A stretch of 38,716 nt of DNA from the NCBI GenBank assembly GCA_947581665.1, contig CANPVI010000002.1, positions 1-38,716 on the forward strand, read 5' to 3'. Positions 8,352 to 17,313 of this stretch are shown here, one piece after another. The stretch is from an uncultured Atopobiaceae bacterium (GTDB lineage: Bacteria > Actinomycetota > Coriobacteriia > Coriobacteriales > Atopobiaceae). Numbering within the stretch: position 1 is the first letter of the stretch; every line of letters begins with the position of its first letter. Both the position numbers and the translations under genes were made by a program. The notes under the pieces are model-generated. The model ran no database searches and had not been told where the DNA came from. It saw only the letters and a list, made by a program, of their open reading frames with translations.

Positions 8352-10322
8352 TTAGGGCTTGAGCGCATCCACCTCGTCCAGCCACAGGCGAGCCACCGCG
8401 TCCGACGCGAGGCGAAGGTCACCCCGCGGCGAAAGCGCCACCGAGCCCACCTTCGGGCCGTCGGGCAGGCAGCTCCGCTTGAACTGCTGCGAGAAGAACC
8501 GCCGGTAGAAGACCCTCATCCACGAGAGGATGGCCTGCGCGTCGTAGGCGCCGTCGAAGGCGATCCTCGCGAGGCGGTAGACCTTGCGCGGCCGGTGCCC
8601 CATGCGAAGCATGTGGTAGAGGAAGAAATCGTGGAGCTCGTAGGGGCCGATGAGGTCCTCGGTCCTCTGCGAGATCTTGCCCGAAGAATCAGCCGGCAGG
8701 AGCTCCGGCGAGACCGGCGTGTCGAGCACGTCGACAAGCACGCGGGCGAGCTCCTCGTCGGCCTCGGGCGTCTTCGCCTCGCTCTCCCCCGCGCGCAGGC
8801 GCGCGAGCTCGGCCTCGTGGCGCACGAGGTGGCGCACGAGGGTCTTCGGCACGCCCGCGTTCACGCCGTACATGGACATGTGGTCGCCGTTGTAGGTGGC
8901 CCAGCCGAGCGCGAGCTCGGAGAGGTCGCCGGTGCCCACCACCAGGCCGCCCTCCTGGTTCGCGATGTCCATCAAGAGCTGCGTGCGCTCCCTCGCCTGC
9001 GCGTTCTCGTAGGCGGTGTCATGCACGGAGGGGTCGTGCCCCATGTCCTTGAAGTGCTGCTCCACGGCGGCGACGATCGAGATCGTGCGCGTCTGCGCCC
9101 CGAGGGCCCTCGCCATGCCGAGGGCGTTCTCGAGCGTGCGGTTCGAGGTGCCGAAGCCCGGCATCGTGATGGCGAGGATGCCGCGGCGATCGAGCCCCAG
9201 CTGGTCGAAGGCGCGCACCGTCACGAGGAGCGCGAGCGTGGAATCGAGGCCGCCGGAAATGCCGATCACCGCGCGCGTGCACCCGGTGTGGAAGAGGCGC
9301 TTCGCGAGCCCGAGGGATTGGATGTTGAGGATGTCCTCGGAGCGTTGCCCGAGCTCGGAGGTGTCGCTGGGCACGAAGGGATGCGCGTCGACCGTGCGCG
9401 TGAGCGCGGTCCTCTCGAGGGCGAGCGAGAAGGGGGTCTCGAGGTAGCCCGCGGCCTTGGGCGTGGGCGCCGTCCGGTAGGTGGTCATGCGCAGGCGCTC
9501 TGCGGCGAGCATCGCCACATCGACCTCCGAGATGGCGCGGCCATCGCCGAAGGGTTGGGCCTCGGCGAGGAGCCGGCCGTTCTCCGCGATGAGGTCGTGG
9601 GCGGAGAACACGAGGTCATCGGTCGATTCGCCCCAGCCCGCGCTCCCGTAGAGGTAGCCGCAGATGAGGCGCGCGCTCTGGCCCACCACGAGGCTTCGAC
9701 GATAGTCCGCCTTCCCGACGAGCGCATTCGAGGCCGAGAGGTTGCAGATGAGGGTGCAGCCCGCCTGCGCGAGGCCGATGCTCGCAGGATCGGGCACCCA
9801 GAGGTCCTCGCAGATCTCCGCGCCCACCACGAGCTCGGGGAGCTCGGTGCACCGAAAGACCTGCGCCGCGCCGAAGGGCACGTCCTCGTGGCCCGCGAGG
9901 TCCACGAACGAGACCTCGAGGGGGCCGGGCGTGAAGTGGCGCCCCTCGTAGAACTCGTTGTAGGTGGGGATGTTTCGCTTCGGCACGAGCCCGAGGAGCC
10001 TGCCGTGCGCCACGAACGCGGCCGTGTTGTAGAGGTTTCCGGAGAGCGCCACCGGCAAGCCGACGATGGAGAGGCAATCGCACGCGGCCGTCTTCTCGAC
10101 GAAGCGCGCGAGGCCACGCTCCGCGGCCCCGAGGAGGAGCGGCTGGCGCAGGAGGTCCTCCACCGTATAGGCGCAGAGGCAGAGCTCGGTGAGCGAGACC
10201 ACCTTCGCGCCCTCGAGCGCGGCCCAGCGCACGCCCTCGATGGCGCGCTCGACGTTGAAGTCCACGTCAGCCACCCGCACCTCGGGCGACACCACGGCAA
10301 CCTTCACGAATCCATCGCGCAT
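8352..10322 (-). CDS. nadE: Glutamine-dependent NAD+ synthetase
   Basis: Last step of NAD synthesis: amidates nicotinic acid adenine dinucleotide with ATP, taking ammonia from glutamine. The 656-residue, two-domain form is seen. An N-terminal nitrilase-type glutaminase carries the catalytic triad Glu46 (LTELCLC), Lys115 (VPKRNIP) and Cys171 (AEICEDLW). A C-terminal synthetase carries the PP-loop SGGLDS at 356-361 and the VVGTGDLSELALGWATYNGDHMSMY segment. ATG 10322 has AAAGGAG upstream. It lies 90 bases downstream of the tsaB-rimI-tsaD fusion on the same strand. All expected catalytic residues are present. Confidence 0.96.
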   Translation of the reverse strand: MRDGFVKVAVVSPEVRVADVDFNVERAIEGVRWAALEGAKVVSLTELCLCAYTVEDLLRQPLLLGAAERGLARFVEKTAACDCLSIVGLPVALSGNLYNTAAFVAHGRLLGLVPKRNIPTYNEFYEGRHFTPGPLEVSFVDLAGHEDVPFGAAQVFRCTELPELVVGAEICEDLWVPDPASIGLAQAGCTLICNLSASNALVGKADYRRSLVVGQSARLICGYLYGSAGWGESTDDLVFSAHDLIAENGRLLAEAQPFGDGRAISEVDVAMLAAERLRMTTYRTAPTPKAAGYLETPFSLALERTALTRTVDAHPFVPSDTSELGQRSEDILNIQSLGLAKRLFHTGCTRAVIGISGGLDSTLALLVTVRAFDQLGLDRRGILAITMPGFGTSNRTLENALGMARALGAQTRTISIVAAVEQHFKDMGHDPSVHDTAYENAQARERTQLLMDIANQEGGLVVGTGDLSELALGWATYNGDHMSMYGVNAGVPKTLVRHLVRHEAELARLRAGESEAKTPEADEELARVLVDVLDTPVSPELLPADSSGKISQRTEDLIGPYELHDFFLYHMLRMGHRPRKVYRLARIAFDGAYDAQAILSWMRVFYRRFFSQQFKRSCLPDGPKVGSVALSPRGDLRLASDAVARLWLDEVDALKP

Positions 10323-10412
10323 GGGGGCTCCTTTTCCCGTGTGGGCCGGCGTGTGCCTCGATCCTACGGCGCGCGGCGCGCGAGCACGGCCGCACCTCGG
10401 TGACGCAACGCC

Positions 10413-12788
10413 CTAGAGCGGCAAGTTGGGATCGGCGTCCATCGTGAGCGGCGAGGTCTCGCCCGCGCGGAGCTTACGGGCCCCCACGAGGGCGATCATG
10501 AGCGCGTTGTCGGTGCAGGCGTCGATCGGTGGCACGCTCACACGTACACCCCGCGCCTCGAGCGCGCGGGCGAGCGATTGGCGAAGCGCCTCGTTGGCCG
10601 CCACGCCGCCACCGAGGCAGAAGTCCCTCACGCCGGCCTCCTCCACCGCGCGCAGCGCCTTGGCCACCTGCACGTCGACGACGGCCGCCTGGAAGGACGC
10701 CGCCACGTCCGCCGCGTTCACGCTCTCCTTTGCCCGCGCCTTCCCCTCGAGGTAGGTGACCACGGAGGTCTTGAGGCCGGAGAGGGAGAAATCGAGGCCG
10801 TGGGTGTGCAGGAGCGCGCGCGGGAAGTCGATTGCCTTCGGATTGCCCCGCGCGGCGAGCCGGCTGATCGCGGGGCCGCCGGGGTAGCCCAGGCCGAGCG
10901 CCTTCGCCACCTTGTCGAAGGCCTCCCCCACCGCGTCGTCGATCGTCTGGCCGAGGATCTCGTAGGCGCCCCAATCGCGCACGAGCACGAGCATCGTGTG
11001 GCCGCCCGAGACGAGGCTCGCCACGAACGGCGGCGTGAGCTCGGGGTTCACCACGAGGTTCGCGAAGAGGTGGCCCTCGAGGTGATTCACGCCCACGAGC
11101 TTGAGGCCCGCCGCAGCGGCGAGGCCCTTCGCGAAGGCGATGCCTACGACGAGCGCACCCACGAGCCCGGGGCCCTGCGTGACGGCCACGGCGGAAAGCT
11201 CGCTCGCCGTAAGCGCGCGCATGCCGAGCGCCTCGCCGGCCTTCGCCATGGCCTCCTCGAAGACGCCGACAAGCGCCTCCGTGTGCTTCCTGGAGGCGAT
11301 CTCCGGCACGACGCCGCCGAAGCGCGCGTGGAAGTCGATCTGGCTCGCCACCACCTGCGAGAGCACCTCGCCCTCGACCGTGGCCACGGACATCGCGGTC
11401 TCGTCGCAGGAGGTCTCGATGGCGAGGATGAGGTCGCCGAGCTCCTCGAGTTTCGCCCGCTCGGGGGCCGGGCGCTCGAGGGGAGCGGGCGGCCAGGGGC
11501 GCGCGGGGAGCGCGGTTTCGGCGAGCACCTCGTCGCCGCCCGCGAGTGGGAGGTCCACCGAGAGCACGAGCGCGTCCTTGCCCGTGCCGTAGTAATCGCG
11601 CCTGCGCCCCACCTCGACGAAGCCGAGCGCGTCGTAGAGGCGGCGGGCCTCGCCGTTTCCCTCGAAGACCTCGAGGCTCGCCGTGCGCGCACCGAGTGCG
11701 AGGCCGCTTGCGGCCACGCGCGCGAGCAGGCGCTTCGCGATGCCCTCGCGCCGCCTCGCCGGCTCCACGACCACGTCGAGGATCTCGAGGTCGCTTCCGC
11801 AGAGGCGTCCGCCGGCGTAGGCCACGAGGCGGCCTTGGTCGTGCGCCACCCACCACGGGTGGGCCGGATCGGCGAGCTCCTCTTGGAACATGGCCTCCGA
11901 CCACGGCGTATGCGAGCTCTCGGCGAAGACCGCGTCCTCGAGGAGGGCGAGCGCGGAGAGGTCGGCGAGGCCGAGCGGGCGAATCTGCAGGTGGCGATCG
12001 GCGAGCGCGTCGGCCACGCCGGTGATGCGCGCGCTCTCGGGCTCGGGGAGGCCGAGGCGCTTGAGCTCGTTCTCCTCGGCGTCGGAGAGGCGCGTGTAGA
12101 CGGGGAGCAGGAGCGCGGGATCGCCGGGGTCGTCCTCGTCAAAGTTCCAAGGCGCCGCGAAGGAGAGCGCGAGGCCCTCGCCCGAGGGGTGCCAGAGCTC
12201 CTCGGGAAGGGTGGTGGCGAGCCCGGAGGCGGCGAACGCGTCGCGGTACTTCACGAGCCCATCGCCCGTGAGCGTGATCCGCCCCGCGTCGTCGCGCGAG
12301 GCCCACGCCTCCACGGCGACGGGCACCTTCGAGACGGTCTCCGCGTCGAAGAGCCGGTGCGCACCCGTATCGTCGAGCGAGAAGAGCCCGGGGTAGACCT
12401 CGCGGCGCATCGCGTCGAGCACCACGCCGAGAAGCCCGCGCGCGCCCACCCTCCACGCGCGCCACGCGCATGCGTCGAGCGTCGAGGCGCCGAAGAGCGG
12501 CTTTTGCGCGCCGAGCGAAAGGCCCTTGGCGCAGGCCACGCCGATGCGCACGCCGGTGAAGGAGCCGGGGCCACGTCCCACGAGGTAGGCATCCACGTCG
12601 TCGAACGCGAGGCCCGCCTCGGCGAGCGCCTCCTCGAGGCTCCGCACGAGCTCGACGTTCGACTGGCGCCGGCACGGATGGTCGCGCGTCGCGAGGAGCC
12701 GAAGCGCGCCGTGGCCCCGCGCGGGATCCCCCTCGAGGACGGAGGCGCAGAGGAAATCGCTCGAGGTGTCGAATGCGAGGATTACCAC
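10413..12788 (-). CDS. tsaD: TsaB-RimI-TsaD fusion: t6A37 tRNA modification and N-acetyltransferase
   Basis: One 791-residue polypeptide holds three proteins that are usually separate. Residues about 1-245 are TsaB (VILAFDTSSDFLC; GRGPGSFTGVRIGVACAKGL), the scaffold for threonylcarbamoyl transfer. About 265-412 is a GNAT acetyltransferase of the RimI type (LEILDVVVEPARRREGIAKRLL acetyl-CoA loop, FEGNGEARRLYDALGF), which in other bacteria acetylates ribosomal protein S18. A Pro/Ala-rich linker follows. About 452-791 is TsaD (ILAIETSCDETAMSV, metal motif HLEGH at 569-573, SGGHTML, LGGGVAANEALR), which places threonylcarbamoyl on A37 of ANN-decoding tRNAs. GTG 12788 has AGGGGAGG five bases upstream and overlaps the tsaE stop (GTGGTAA). 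An in-frame opening further upstream, to 12971, lies inside tsaE and is not needed. No stop or frameshift separates the parts. Confidence 0.95.
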   Translation of the reverse strand: MVILAFDTSSDFLCASVLEGDPARGHGALRLLATRDHPCRRQSNVELVRSLEEALAEAGLAFDDVDAYLVGRGPGSFTGVRIGVACAKGLSLGAQKPLFGASTLDACAWRAWRVGARGLLGVVLDAMRREVYPGLFSLDDTGAHRLFDAETVSKVPVAVEAWASRDDAGRITLTGDGLVKYRDAFAASGLATTLPEELWHPSGEGLALSFAAPWNFDEDDPGDPALLLPVYTRLSDAEENELKRLGLPEPESARITGVADALADRHLQIRPLGLADLSALALLEDAVFAESSHTPWSEAMFQEELADPAHPWWVAHDQGRLVAYAGGRLCGSDLEILDVVVEPARRREGIAKRLLARVAASGLALGARTASLEVFEGNGEARRLYDALGFVEVGRRRDYYGTGKDALVLSVDLPLAGGDEVLAETALPARPWPPAPLERPAPERAKLEELGDLILAIETSCDETAMSVATVEGEVLSQVVASQIDFHARFGGVVPEIASRKHTEALVGVFEEAMAKAGEALGMRALTASELSAVAVTQGPGLVGALVVGIAFAKGLAAAAGLKLVGVNHLEGHLFANLVVNPELTPPFVASLVSGGHTMLVLVRDWGAYEILGQTIDDAVGEAFDKVAKALGLGYPGGPAISRLAARGNPKAIDFPRALLHTHGLDFSLSGLKTSVVTYLEGKARAKESVNAADVAASFQAAVVDVQVAKALRAVEEAGVRDFCLGGGVAANEALRQSLARALEARGVRVSVPPIDACTDNALMIALVGARKLRAGETSPLTMDADPNLPL

Positions 12789-13321
12789 GATGCCTCCCCT
12801 GCGTCGAGGGCCCGCGCGAGCGCCTCGCCCCGCGCTCCCACACCGCGCGCGACGATCACGCGCGCCGGTTCCGCGTCGAGGTCCTCCGGGCGGGAGGGCG
12901 CCGCGTCCTCGCGTGCGAGCGAGATCTCGAGGCGCTCCGGGCTGAGGAGCTTCGCGAAGGGCGCGCCCCACTCCACGAGCGACGCGCCATCCTCGCCGAC
13001 GACGTCCAATGCCCCCGCCTCGCCGAGCTCGCCTTGGCCCGAGGAGGGGTCCAGGCGGTAGAGGTCGAGGTGATGGAGCGGGATGCGGCCTCCGTAGTGG
13101 CTCACGAGGAGGTTGAACGTGGGGCTCGTGACCTCGCCCTCGGCGCCAAGCGCCCTCGCGACGCCCTTCGTGAGCTGGGTCTTTCCCGCACCGAGCTCGC
13201 CTTCGAGGATCACGACGTCGCCCTCCTCGAGAAGCGCGCCCAGAAGCTCGCCGAGACGCCGCGTCGCCTCCTCGGAGGCCGAGCGCCAGCGCCCCTCCCC
13301 CACGCGCTCGAGCGCCGTCAT
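12782..13321 (-). CDS. tsaE: tRNA threonylcarbamoyladenosine biosynthesis ATPase TsaE
   Basis: P-loop ATPase needed for t6A synthesis with TsaB and TsaD. The 179-residue product has Walker A GELGAGKTQLTKG near residues 41-53, VTSPTFNLLVSH near 67-78, LHHLDLYRL and the LVEWGAPF segment (about 117-124), all typical of TsaE. The C-terminal roughly 40 residues, rich in Ala and Arg, are longer than usual. The start is ATG at 13321, overlapping the stop of the upstream glycosylase gene by four bases (ATGA). Its own stop overlaps the GTG of the tsaB-rimI-tsaD gene by seven bases. This tight coupling puts all bacterial t6A transfer components except TsaC in one transcription unit. Confidence 0.95.
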   Translation of the reverse strand: MTALERVGEGRWRSASEEATRRLGELLGALLEEGDVVILEGELGAGKTQLTKGVARALGAEGEVTSPTFNLLVSHYGGRIPLHHLDLYRLDPSSGQGELGEAGALDVVGEDGASLVEWGAPFAKLLSPERLEISLAREDAAPSRPEDLDAEPARVIVARGVGARGEALARALDAGEASW

Positions 13322-13935
13322 CGGGCGTCCCCCGCCTGCGGGTGCTCCGCGAGCCAACGCCCGAGGAGGTGGAAATCTGCCTCGAGGTCGTCCTGCTTAT
13401 CGCGCGAGTAGAGCGCGGCCGCCGGGTGGAAGACCGGCAGCACCGCGAAGTGGCCCACCTGGTAGATGCGCCCGCGCATCGAGGTGATGCCGCGATCGGT
13501 GTGCAGGATGAAGCGCATCGCGAAGTTGCCGAGCGCCACGAGGATGTCCGGCCAGACGCTGCGGATCTGCTCGCGCAAGAACGGCGAGCACGCCTCGATC
13601 TCGCCCGGCTGCGGGTCGCGGTTTCCCGGCGGGCGGCACTTGAGGACGTTTGCGATGTAGACCTCCTCGCGCGTGAGGCTCGCGAGCGCGAGGAGCGAAT
13701 CGAGGTTCTTGCCGGCGGCGCCCACGAAGGGCTCGCCTTGGAGGTCTTCGTTTCTTCCCGGTGCCTCGCCCACGAACATCACGCGCGCGTGCGGATCGCC
13801 CACGCCGAAGACGAGGTTCGTGCGCGTCTGAGCGAGCGCGCAGCGATGGCACTCGCCAAGGCACGCGCAGATGGCCTCGAGCGGCACCTCGCCCGGCCTC
13901 GGATGCGGATATCCCGGGATCTCAATTCCTGGCAT
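13318..13935 (-). CDS. Uracil-DNA glycosylase, family 4 (Fe-S type)
   Basis: Removes uracil from DNA as the first step of base excision repair. The 205-residue product has the family 4 motif [18 protein letters not shown] near residues 52-68, motif B VFHPAAAL near 171-178, and cysteines positioned for the 4Fe-4S cluster (ECHRC near 29-33, [12 protein letters not shown] and IEACSPF further on). ATG 13935 (MPGIEIPGY) is chosen, with GGGG nine bases upstream. A GTG at 13950 would add five residues. It follows alr by 48 bases and overlaps tsaE by four bases, so it is part of the same minus-strand series. Confidence 0.93.
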   Translation of the reverse strand: MPGIEIPGYPHPRPGEVPLEAICACLGECHRCALAQTRTNLVFGVGDPHARVMFVGEAPGRNEDLQGEPFVGAAGKNLDSLLALASLTREEVYIANVLKCRPPGNRDPQPGEIEACSPFLREQIRSVWPDILVALGNFAMRFILHTDRGITSMRGRIYQVGHFAVLPVFHPAAALYSRDKQDDLEADFHLLGRWLAEHPQAGDAR

Positions 13936-13983
13936 TGCCCAAATCCCCACAAAGGCGCTGATGCCCTGGGTCGCCCCCTCGCA

Positions 13984-15153
13984 TCAGACGTAAACCTTCT
14001 CTAAACGTAAACCGAAATCGCAGCACACCTCGTAGGAGATGGTGCCGCGCAGGCGCGCGAGCTCGTCGGCGGAGATCTCGTAGTCGCCATCGGTGCCCAT
14101 GAGCGTGACCACCTGGCCCTCGCGCACGGGATGGCGCTTCTGGAACTCGCGCGCGCCGTTCACCTCGACGGCGAACATGCACTGGTCCATGCAGATGTTG
14201 CCCACCTGGCGACAACGCATGCCGTCCACGAGCACCTCGGCGCGGTTCGAGAGCGTGCGCGCGTAGCCATCCGCGTAGCCGATGGGGATGGTGGCGATCT
14301 GCACGTTCGCGCGCGAGAGGCGGTACGTGAGCCCGTAGGACACGCCCGCGCCCGTCGGCGGCTGCGCCACGCGCGTGATGCGCGCCCGCACGCTCATGGC
14401 CGGCCGGAGGTCCACGAGGGGCTCGCAGTTGGGCGCCGGGTAGAGGCCATAGAGGCCGAGGCCCACGCGCACCATGTCGAAGTTCGTCTCTGGGTGCAGG
14501 ATCGTCGCGGCGGTGTTGTCGCAGTGCACGAGGCCCGGGTCGATTCTCGCGGCCTCGAGCGAGGAGATGAGGTCGCCGAAGCGCCGCACCTGGAGTTCGA
14601 AATCCCAGTCCCTCGGCACCTCGGCCGTGGCGAAGTGCGTGAACGTGCCCGCGCACGTGATGCCGCGGTGCCAGCCCACGGCCTGGCGAAACGCCGCCAC
14701 GTCCTCGGGCATGAGGCCGATGCGGCTCATGCCGGTGTCCACGGGCACGTGGTAGCGGGCCACCGTGTCCTTGCTCGCGGCCTCCTCACCGAGCGCGAGG
14801 GCGAAGTCCTCGTGGTAGGCGGAGGGCTCGAGGTCGAAATCCACGAGGTAGGGCACGGAATCGATCGGCGGCTCGGCGAGGATCGCGATGGGCTTGTCCA
14901 CTCCCGCCTGGCGAAGCTCGATGCCCTCGTCCACGGTGGCCACCCCGAAGGCGTCCGCTCCCGAGGCCATCATCGTGCGCGCGCACTGCACGGCTCCATG
15001 GCCATAGGCGTCGGCCTTCACGATGGCCATGAGGCGCTGGGTGCGGTCGAGCAGGCCCTTGAACTCGCGGGTGTTGTGGCGAATGGCGGAGCGGCTCACC
15101 TCCACCCAGGCCCAGCGGGTCTCGGGCGAGCGCGCGCTCGTGTCGGCGGACAC
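13984..15153 (-). CDS. alr: Alanine racemase
   Basis: PLP enzyme that interconverts L- and D-alanine to supply D-Ala for peptidoglycan. The 389-residue product has the cofactor lysine at 46 in MAIVKADAYGHG, the barrel segment VDTGMSRIGLMP, and the second-subunit strand VGNICMDQCMFAVEV. The length is normal for the family. It starts at GTG 15153, directly after the TAG stop of nnr (15154-15156) with no gap, so translation is probably coupled. This joins D-Ala supply to the glmM-glmS amino-sugar genes upstream. Confidence 0.95.
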   Translation of the reverse strand: MSADTSARSPETRWAWVEVSRSAIRHNTREFKGLLDRTQRLMAIVKADAYGHGAVQCARTMMASGADAFGVATVDEGIELRQAGVDKPIAILAEPPIDSVPYLVDFDLEPSAYHEDFALALGEEAASKDTVARYHVPVDTGMSRIGLMPEDVAAFRQAVGWHRGITCAGTFTHFATAEVPRDWDFELQVRRFGDLISSLEAARIDPGLVHCDNTAATILHPETNFDMVRVGLGLYGLYPAPNCEPLVDLRPAMSVRARITRVAQPPTGAGVSYGLTYRLSRANVQIATIPIGYADGYARTLSNRAEVLVDGMRCRQVGNICMDQCMFAVEVNGAREFQKRHPVREGQVVTLMGTDGDYEISADELARLRGTISYEVCCDFGLRLEKVYV

Positions 15154-16761
15154 CTAGGCCTCCCCTTCGCTCGCGAGGATGCGCTCCTCGAGGGCGTCGA
15201 GCGCGAGGCCGAGCCCCTCGGCCACGTCGAGCGCCATCACACCGCGCGATCCGCGGGCCTCCACGGCGAGATGGCCGGCGAGGCCATGGATCTCGCACCC
15301 GTAGGCGCACAGGAGCGGAAGCGAATCCGCCTCGCGGCCGCCGGTGGCGAGCAGCGCGCCCATCACGCCGGAGAGCACGTCGCCCGTGCCGGCCGTGGCA
15401 AGCGCCGGAGGTCCTGGGTTCGGCAAAAACGCGATGTCGACGCCCACGCACGCGCTCGCGGCGCCCTTCGCCACCACGCAGAGCTCCGAGCCACCATCGG
15501 CCCACACGATCTTCCGCGCGGCGTCGAGCGCGGCCGTGAGCGACCCGGGAGGGTTCGTGGCCTGGCCCACGAGACGGCCGAGCTCCTTGCGATGCGGTGT
15601 GAGCACGAGAGGCGCGCTCCTGCGGATGACCTCCGGATAGCGATCGAGGCGTCCGGAGGTGAGGCGCGAGAGGGCGTTCAGGCCGTCGGCGTCCACCACG
15701 AGCGGGCAATCGGTGGAGAGGAGCGCCTCGACGATGGCCTCGGTGTCGGGATTCACCTGGAGGCCGGGACCCACCACCACGGCCGAACGCTCGCGCGCGA
15801 GGCGGCAGATCTCGTTCTTCGCGGCGGCCGAGAACGTGCCCGTGCCCGTCGCGGGAAGCCCGATGACGGGGATCTCCACGAGATGCGTGCGGCACACGGT
15901 GGCGATCGGTTGCGGCACGACGAGCGTCACGTAGCCGGCGCCCGTGCGCGCGGCGGCGCGGGCGGCGAGCACGGCGGCGCCCACGTAGGGCACCGACCCC
16001 GCCACCACGAGCACGGAGCCGCGGGTGTACTTGTCCACGTCCGTGCGCGCCACCTGCAGGCAATCGACGTAGTCGGGCAAGTCGAGGCGCCAGGCCACCG
16101 GATCGGCCTCGAGCACGAGGTCGGCCGTCTGCGTGGCGAGCGGCGCGAGCACGATGTTTCCCGTGAGGGCGCGCCCGGCGCCCGCGAGCAGGCCGGGTTT
16201 CAGCGAGAGCATGGTCACCGTCGTGTCCGCCACCACGGCGCCCGCCGGCGCGAGGCCGGTCTGCGCGGAGAGGCCACTCGCCACGTCGATGGACACGACC
16301 TTCGTGGAGAGGCTGTTCACCACGTCGATCCATAGGTCGAACGGCGCGCGCGGCTCGCCCTCGAAGCCGGTGCCGAGCATGGCGTCGAGCACCACGTCGG
16401 AGCTCGCGACGATCTCCGCGAGCTCGTCCGAGGAGGGGCCGGGACGATACGGCACGCCCGCCGCCACGGCGCTCCTCGCCACCATGAGCGCGAGCGAGCC
16501 CTTGATGGTGGAGGGCTCCGCCGGGCACACGACCGTCACGTCCACGTTCGCGCGCTTCAGGAGCTCCGCGGCCACCCAGCCGTCGCCGCCGTTGTTGCCC
16601 GAGCCGCAGAGCACGCACACCTTGCCCGGCGTGCCGCCGTTCACCACTTCCTGGGCCGCAGCGTGGCCGGCCCTGCGCATGAGCTCGGCGAGGCTCACGC
16701 CCTCGAGCGTGAGGGCCTGCTCGACCCGCTTCACATCCTCCACGTTCAAGACCGGCTGCAT
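15154..16761 (-). CDS. nnr: Bifunctional NAD(P)H-hydrate epimerase / ADP-dependent dehydratase
   Basis: Repairs damaged, hydrated NADH and NADPH. The 535-residue product is the fused form. The N-terminal YjeF-type epimerase (about 1-215) has CVLCGSGNNGGDGWVAA near 48-64 and the LDAMLGTGFEG segment. The C-terminal kinase-like dehydratase (about 225-515) has GSVLVVAGSVPYVGAAVLAARAA near 244, LVVDADGLNAL, LVLTPHRKELGRLVG and the nucleotide site ATAGTGDVLSGVMGALLA. ATG 16761 follows the acpS stop by nine bases. Its place between acpS and alr is common in bacteria. All signature motifs are intact. Confidence 0.95.
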   Translation of the reverse strand: MQPVLNVEDVKRVEQALTLEGVSLAELMRRAGHAAAQEVVNGGTPGKVCVLCGSGNNGGDGWVAAELLKRANVDVTVVCPAEPSTIKGSLALMVARSAVAAGVPYRPGPSSDELAEIVASSDVVLDAMLGTGFEGEPRAPFDLWIDVVNSLSTKVVSIDVASGLSAQTGLAPAGAVVADTTVTMLSLKPGLLAGAGRALTGNIVLAPLATQTADLVLEADPVAWRLDLPDYVDCLQVARTDVDKYTRGSVLVVAGSVPYVGAAVLAARAAARTGAGYVTLVVPQPIATVCRTHLVEIPVIGLPATGTGTFSAAAKNEICRLARERSAVVVGPGLQVNPDTEAIVEALLSTDCPLVVDADGLNALSRLTSGRLDRYPEVIRRSAPLVLTPHRKELGRLVGQATNPPGSLTAALDAARKIVWADGGSELCVVAKGAASACVGVDIAFLPNPGPPALATAGTGDVLSGVMGALLATGGREADSLPLLCAYGCEIHGLAGHLAVEARGSRGVMALDVAEGLGLALDALEERILASEGEA

Positions 16762-16770
16762 GCGTGGCCC

Positions 16771-17313
16771 CTACTCTTCGCGCGTGGGCGAGGGATCGTT
16801 CGACGCGGCGTGCGTGCGCGCCTCCCCGGCCTCCTTCTGGGCGCGTTCGAGTTCGAGGACGATCGAGCGCGCCTCTTTGAATGATGACGCAAGGGCATCG
16901 CGCTCGCCCGCGCGAACCTTCTTCGCCGGCCGAGCGTCGCGGGTGATGAGCACGGCGTTCGCGCAGGCCACGGTATCGGTGTGGGAGAGCGAGAGCGCCA
17001 CCTCCTCCACGCCCATCTCAAAGGCGAGGCCCTGGGCGGTGCCGGCGAGGAGCGCCTCGGGGTGGCCGTCCTCGGCGTTCACCACCGAGACGTCCTTCCA
17101 GCCCATGCCCGCAAAGCCGCACCCGAGCGCCTTGAGCACGGCCTCGCGCGCGGCGAAGCGCGCGGCGTAGGACTGCTCGGGCTTCGCGCGGCGTTCGCAG
17201 TACGCGATCTCGTCGTCGGTGAAGAGCCGGCGCTTGAGGCCGGGCGTGCGCTCGAGGGCGCGGCGCATGCGCGCCACCTCCACCAGATCGACTCCGACGA
17301 GGAGCTTTCCCAT
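16771..17313 (-). CDS. acpS: Holo-[acyl-carrier-protein] synthase
   Basis: Transfers 4'-phosphopantetheine from coenzyme A to a serine of acyl carrier protein for fatty acid synthesis. Residues 1-125 match AcpS: VGVDLVEVARM with the magnesium-binding Asp9, FTDDEIAYCERRAKPEQSYAARFAAREAVLKALG with Glu57, and LSLSHTDTVACANAV. The product is 180 residues, against roughly 120-130 for typical AcpS. The extra 50 or so C-terminal residues are charged and helical-looking (ARPAKKVRAGERDAL onward) with no family that I recognise. ATG 17313 follows the glmS stop with no gap; GGAG overlaps the end of glmS. Confidence 0.93.
   Translation of the reverse strand: MGKLLVGVDLVEVARMRRALERTPGLKRRLFTDDEIAYCERRAKPEQSYAARFAAREAVLKALGCGFAGMGWKDVSVVNAEDGHPEALLAGTAQGLAFEMGVEEVALSLSHTDTVACANAVLITRDARPAKKVRAGERDALASSFKEARSIVLELERAQKEAGEARTHAASNDPSPTREE

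Noticed and set aside
6831-10403. A plus-strand open frame of 1190 codons
   Set aside because: Antisense to the PASTA gene and nadE; no motif and no ribosome binding site.
10578-13061. A plus-strand open frame of 827 codons
   Set aside because: Antisense to tsaB-rimI-tsaD and tsaE; composition is a frame shadow.
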